From: Aquimarina sp.
GTDB lineage: Bacteria; Bacteroidota; Bacteroidia; Flavobacteriales; Flavobacteriaceae
Direction: 5' to 3'
NCBI GenBank assembly: GCA_020628975.1
Contig: JAHDEF010000059.1
Location: 1-9,432, forward strand
DNA: 9,432 bases
Within the stretch, counting starts at the first letter, position 1. Each line of letters begins with the position of its first letter. Below the pieces are notes generated by a model. It searched no databases. It was not told where the DNA came from and worked only from the letters and a program-made list of their open reading frames with translations. The position numbers and the translations under genes were made by a program. Of this stretch, positions 6,660 to 9,432 are shown one piece after another.

Positions 6660-7859
6660 TTACTGCACTAAAAATTCAACTGTAAATCCGTCGTTGTTTG
6701 TGTCACAATTATCTCCGAAGCCAATAACGTCTAAAAAATATTCTCCAGGATTCCAATCGTTCAAGTCGAGCGTTAATGAACTTGTTGTAGCATCTTGGGT
6801 TACATCATTAAATATCCATCGAAAAGACTCGTAGTTTACAGCTATATCTTGAGGGACTTCAAATTTAAAAATTCCAGATTCTTCAAAAGTATTTTCAAAA
6901 CTAATATCACTACAACTTTCAGGTGCTTCAATGCTAATAAAGCTACAAGCTTCTTGTTCGGTAATACAATTAGGAATAGTCACGTTAACGCAAACCTCGA
7001 AGTCACCTTCTTCACTAAATTCAAAAATTACATCTTTGGTAACTGCTTCTTCCTGTAATTCATCATTAATAAACCATTTGTAAGTGGCGCGACTTTCTAA
7101 GCTACTAATATTGCCTACTCCACTAAGTAAATTTGCCGTGAATGTGTACGAATTTCCTTCAGAACGAACACGGCTAACCGTTGAATTTATATTGCCACAA
7201 GCCAGACTTAAACAGGTTTTAGCTAGGTCATAAAGTTCAAAATCATTTTGCAAAATAACTTCTTCTTGCCTTAGATTAAAAACTGTAATTGGGTAAGCAA
7301 TTGTAAAAGCATTATTTTGCGCTACGAAAGTATTTAATTCCTCATTTAAACTGATTGTTGTAGGCACACTACTACTGTTATCGGCTATATCGCTTACTTC
7401 TAAAGTTATAGGTAATTGGATTGAAAAACAGGTGCGATTCAATTGTTGTAATATGGTAGCAACCGAAAATAATCCACAACTTTCAATAAGATTATTAAAA
7501 GTGGTTTCAGTGGCTATAGTTTCAACTGTATCATTTTTTAAAATATTGAATGGTAAATTTATACCACTAGCAAAAAAAGAAGCTGTTTGCGAATTTAAAA
7601 AGTCATTTAAACCCTCTTCATTTTCTATGCTTACTATATTATTAAAGTTAGTGGTTAATTCTATAGGAAAAACAAGCGTTGCGCAAGTTTGAGAAGTATC
7701 TAAAATAGCAGGTACTGCAAAATCTACGACAACCGAAGGCTCAGGAAAAACATCATCAAATACGTCATTTTCTTGTAAACAACCATTCAAACTAAGTGCT
7801 AAAAAGCTTAATAGTAGATAGTGATAACACTTGTAGATATGCAAATTATATAACTTCAT
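6660..7859 (-). CDS. Repeat-containing PKD-like lipoprotein
   Basis: This 399-residue predicted lipoprotein has no function I can name. A hydrophobic signal (about 13-24) ends in LNGC, placing the lipidated cysteine at 27; the following LQENDVFDD is acidic, loosely like the surface-export signals of Bacteroidota lipoproteins. Residues 59-216 hold four related units of about 30-37 residues, arranged as two pairs, each opening and closing with cysteine (C59 to C128, C144 to C216). Each unit has a hydrophobic-P-hydrophobic core (FPIEL, LPFNI, LPITL, YPITV) and three of the four have a clear glutamate or aspartate ahead of a terminal hydrophobic pair. I recall similar 'C...PhxV...' repeats in flavobacterial surface proteins. 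Two PKD-like domains follow (about 235-310 with YKWFINDE and EGDFEVCVNV; about 318-398 with FRWIFNDV and PGEYFLDVIG). It diverges from the sigma factor gene and may belong to its regulon, which is inference. Confidence 0.88.
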   Translation of the reverse strand: MKLYNLHIYKCYHYLLLSFLALSLNGCLQENDVFDDVFPEPSVVVDFAVPAILDTSQTCATLVFPIELTTNFNNIVSIENEEGLNDFLNSQTASFFASGINLPFNILKNDTVETIATETTFNNLIESCGLFSVATILQQLNRTCFSIQLPITLEVSDIADNSSSVPTTISLNEELNTFVAQNNAFTIAYPITVFNLRQEEVILQNDFELYDLAKTCLSLACGNINSTVSRVRSEGNSYTFTANLLSGVGNISSLESRATYKWFINDELQEEAVTKDVIFEFSEEGDFEVCVNVTIPNCITEQEACSFISIEAPESCSDISFENTFEESGIFKFEVPQDIAVNYESFRWIFNDVTQDATTSSLTLDLNDWNPGEYFLDVIGFGDNCDTNNDGFTVEFLVQ

Positions 7860-7870
7860 TTGGGGTAAAT

Positions 7871-7893
7871 TTAAGCAATATTTTGCTGCTTAA
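7871..7893. repeat. Inverted repeat in the leader of the lipoprotein gene
   Basis: TTAAGCA (7871-7877) and TGCTTAA (7887-7893) are exact reverse complements with 9 bases between; an alternative inner pairing AGCAA/TTGCT (7874-7878, 7883-7887) is also possible. The element lies 12-34 bases upstream of the lipoprotein ATG, so it could act as an mRNA hairpin near the start or as a protein-binding site. No function can be assigned. Confidence 0.4.
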
Positions 7894-7912
7894 TTATAGT
7901 AACGCATACACC

Positions 7913-7938
7913 TACTAAAACCCCACCGTTTTTTAGTA
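7913..7938. repeat. 8-bp inverted repeat nested at the centre of the divergent region
   Basis: TACTAAAA (7913-7920) and TTTTAGTA (7931-7938) are exact reverse complements around a C-rich 10-base spacer. The repeat lies upstream of the candidate -7 box of the sigma factor gene and inside the wider inverted repeat at 7898-7977. It resembles an operator or a small hairpin; a terminator would make little sense between divergent genes. Confidence 0.4.
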
Positions 7939-7951
7939 AGAATGTTTGCAC

Positions 7952-7959
7952 TACTTTTG
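7952..7959 (+). promoter_or_regulatory. Candidate promoter -7 box for the sigma factor gene
   Basis: TACTTTTG matches the Bacteroidota housekeeping -7 consensus TAnnTTTG exactly. Transcription starting a few bases downstream would give a leader of roughly 25 bases before the ATG at 7991. No good TTTG -33 box is present; the run of Ts at 7929-7934 is the only sequence at the right distance. The identical octamer occurs upstream of the epimerase gene on the other strand. Confidence 0.45.
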
Positions 7960-7990
7960 AAACTTGAATGCGTAACTAAATTAATAATAC

Positions 7991-8515
7991 ATGAAAGTTT
8001 TACCCAAAGATTCTATTTGTGAAGAAGCTATTTTTCAGCGCTTTTTTATGGAGCATTCGCTAGGGTTACGCAATTTTCTAATTGCAAAATTTGGAAATGC
8101 AGATGAGGCTGAAGACATGGTGCAGGATGCTTTCATTAAATTATGGAACAACTGCGGAAAAGTGGAATTCAATAAAGCAAAAAGTTATTTGTTTACTATA
8201 GCAGTTAATTTAGGAATTAGCATAAAAAGACATGAGCAGGTAAAATTTAGACATCATGATATTATAGCCAATTATTCGCGAGGGATTACCAATGAAAACC
8301 CTGAATTTGAAATGGAAAGCAAAGAGTTTTTAGAAAAATTTAAAGAAACCATTGCTAGTTTACCTGAGCGTCAACGCGAAGTATTTTTATTAAGCCGCAT
8401 TGAAAAGAAAACTTATAAAGAAATTGCTGAAATGTCAGGCGTATCCGTAAAAGCTATTGAAAAGCTAATGGGTAAAGCCTTAAAAAAAGTAAAAGAACAA
8501 TTAGGCGAACTTTAA
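7991..8515 (+). CDS. ECF-type RNA polymerase sigma-70 factor (FecI-like)
   Basis: This 174-residue alternative sigma factor has the two domains of the ECF group. Region 2 (about 14-80) contains EAEDMVQDAFIKLWNN followed by AKSYLFTIAVNL, the core-binding and -10-reading part. Region 4 (about 118-170) contains LPERQREVFLLSRIEKKTYKEIAEMSG and the recognition helix VSVKAIEKLMGKALKKVKEQL, which reads the -35 element. The short linker and the 'KAIEKLMGKALKKVKEQL' ending are usual in the large Bacteroidota FecI-like family. Its activity is expected to be held by the FecR-like protein encoded 60 bases downstream. A candidate -7 box lies 32 bases upstream of the ATG. The divergent lipoprotein gene shares the upstream region. 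The signal that triggers the pair cannot be read from the sequence. Confidence 0.95.
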   Translation: MKVLPKDSICEEAIFQRFFMEHSLGLRNFLIAKFGNADEAEDMVQDAFIKLWNNCGKVEFNKAKSYLFTIAVNLGISIKRHEQVKFRHHDIIANYSRGITNENPEFEMESKEFLEKFKETIASLPERQREVFLLSRIEKKTYKEIAEMSGVSVKAIEKLMGKALKKVKEQLGEL

Positions 8516-8575
8516 AATTTACTTTAAGGTAGGGCAATTTGCACTGCTAACGTTTAATACAAAACAACTGTTATT

Positions 8576-9432
8576 ATGAATAACAATTACGACATATATA
8601 CCGACGAATTTTTAGCTAAATGGATGAGCGATGAGTTATCTGCTGAAGAAATAAAAGCTTTTGAATCGCATCCTGACTATGCTACTTATGTAAAAATGAA
8701 GGCTGCTTCAAATTCACTTAGCTTCTCTACGTTTAATAAAGAGGAAGTCTTTAAAAACATAAGACAAAAAACGAAGCCTGTGGTATCCTTAAATAATACA
8801 GGAAATACAGCGAAAGCAGCGAAAGCACCAATATGGAAATACTTGGCAACTGGTATTGCCGCAGCCGTACTTTTGCTGTTTGGATTTATTTATTCTTCTC
8901 AAAACACAATATATAAAAGCAATGCGGGCGAGCAGTTAAGTGTATCATTACCTGACCAATCAGAAGTGTTATTAAATAGCAATTCTGAAATTAGTTTCCA
9001 TGAAAAGCAATGGCATACGGATCGAAAAGTAAACCTAAAAGGAGAAGCTTTTTTCAAGGTAGAAAAGGGAGAGCGTTTTTTAGTTGAATCGGCTATTGGT
9101 AAGGTACAAGTATTAGGAACACAGTTTTCTGTAAATGCTTTAGGGGAAGTATTTATTGTAAAATGTTTTGAAGGTCGTGTGGGTGTTTCTTCAGGAAATA
9201 TTTATAAAGAAATTACGCCTGGAATGGCTATTCAAATTAAAAAAGATACTCCGGAAACTTGGCAATTTGAAAGAGATGCGCCTACTTGGGCTACTGACGC
9301 TATTTCAAGTTTTAGAAAAATTCCTGTAAAAGAGCTATTAATCGCCTTAAAAAGACAATATCAAATAACTATTGAAGGTGCTGAAAACTTAAATCAAAAT
9401 GAAGAATTTACGGGTAGCTTTTCAAATACAAA
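8576..9432 (+). CDS. FecR-family anti-sigma factor (3' end missing)
   Basis: The frame is open from an ATG at 8576 to the window edge, giving 285 residues without a stop. The N-terminal part (about 10-45, FLAKWMSDELSAEEIKAFESH) is the cytoplasmic sigma-binding region. One membrane helix runs at about 87-107 (WKYLATGIAAAVLLLFGFIY). The periplasmic FecR domain follows (about 116-222), with GEQLSVSLPDQSEVLLNSNSEI, GEAFFKVEKGERFLVES and VQVLGTQFSVNA as family blocks. The last part from about 246 (FRKIPVKELLIALKRQYQITIEG and EEFTGSF) fits DUF4974. The protein would relay a signal from an outer-membrane TonB-dependent receptor to the sigma factor encoded upstream; such a receptor gene is expected just downstream. 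Full-length members are around 300 residues, so little is missing. The 60-base gap from the sigma gene contains no obvious promoter. Confidence 0.93.
   Translation, partial: MNNNYDIYTDEFLAKWMSDELSAEEIKAFESHPDYATYVKMKAASNSLSFSTFNKEEVFKNIRQKTKPVVSLNNTGNTAKAAKAPIWKYLATGIAAAVLLLFGFIYSSQNTIYKSNAGEQLSVSLPDQSEVLLNSNSEISFHEKQWHTDRKVNLKGEAFFKVEKGERFLVESAIGKVQVLGTQFSVNALGEVFIVKCFEGRVGVSSGNIYKEITPGMAIQIKKDTPETWQFERDAPTWATDAISSFRKIPVKELLIALKRQYQITIEGAENLNQNEEFTGSFSNT

Larger units (their letters stand above)
7898..7977. repeat. Widely spaced inverted repeat spanning the divergent sigma/lipoprotein region
   Basis: AGTAACGCAT (7898-7907) and ATGCGTAACT (7968-7977) match as inverted copies in 9 of 10 positions, with an exact ACGCAT/ATGCGT core. 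The arms flank almost the whole divergent region, one arm toward each gene: the left 38 bases from the lipoprotein start, the right 13 bases from the sigma factor start. CpG-containing words like this are rarer than AT-only palindromes here, so it is a reasonable candidate for a shared regulatory site. Confidence 0.45.

Noticed and set aside
8843..8860. A second sigma-54-like TTGGCA...TTGC sequence inside the fecR-like gene.
   Set aside because: The spacing is 11 bases instead of 10 and it lies within coding sequence encoding the membrane helix.

Overview
The window looks like part of a chromosome from the Bacteroidota, most likely a marine or freshwater member of the Flavobacteriaceae. The evidence is the AT-rich DNA, the near absence of Shine-Dalgarno sequences, two perfect TAnnTTTG-type -7 boxes, a FecI-like sigma factor paired with a DUF4974-type FecR anti-sigma factor, and a PKD-like surface lipoprotein. 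No RNA gene, CRISPR array, insertion sequence, attachment site or phage gene is visible, and no gap between genes is longer than about 150 bases.

Layout. Positions 1-671 hold the 3' end of uvrA (nucleotide excision repair), cut by the left edge. It converges on a minus-strand SDR-type epimerase gene (772-1677) of the TIGR01777/YfcH family. A 148-base divergent region with an 8-bp inverted repeat and an 11-bp direct repeat separates this from a tight plus-strand cluster at 1829-6644. That cluster encodes a short MscS-type mechanosensitive channel, an NtrC-like sigma-54 response regulator without a DNA-binding domain, a small secreted or outer-membrane-like protein of unknown function, a PPK2-family polyphosphate kinase and a MATE multidrug exporter. 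Gaps inside the cluster are 2, 1, 4 and 24 bases, so the first four genes almost certainly share one transcript and the MATE gene probably joins it.

The MATE gene converges on a minus-strand lipoprotein gene (6660-7859) whose product combines two cysteine-bounded repeat pairs with two PKD-like domains. Across a 131-base divergent region rich in inverted repeats lies an ECF sigma factor gene (7991-8515), followed by a FecR-like anti-sigma factor gene cut by the right edge (8576-9432).

How the genes may work together. The sigma/FecR pair is the standard Bacteroidota cell-surface signalling unit, normally tied to a TonB-dependent receptor, which would be expected just beyond the right edge. The divergent lipoprotein could be a target or partner of this pair. 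The mscS-to-MATE cluster reads as an envelope or stress module: turgor release, a sigma-54 regulator, an envelope protein, polyphosphate/nucleotide phosphorylation and efflux. That joint role is inferred from gene order only. Every gene except the 175-residue secreted protein belongs to, or resembles, a recognisable family. I see no clearly new system; the best leads are the HTH-less regulator in its unusual operon and the repeat-built lipoprotein beside the sigma factor.
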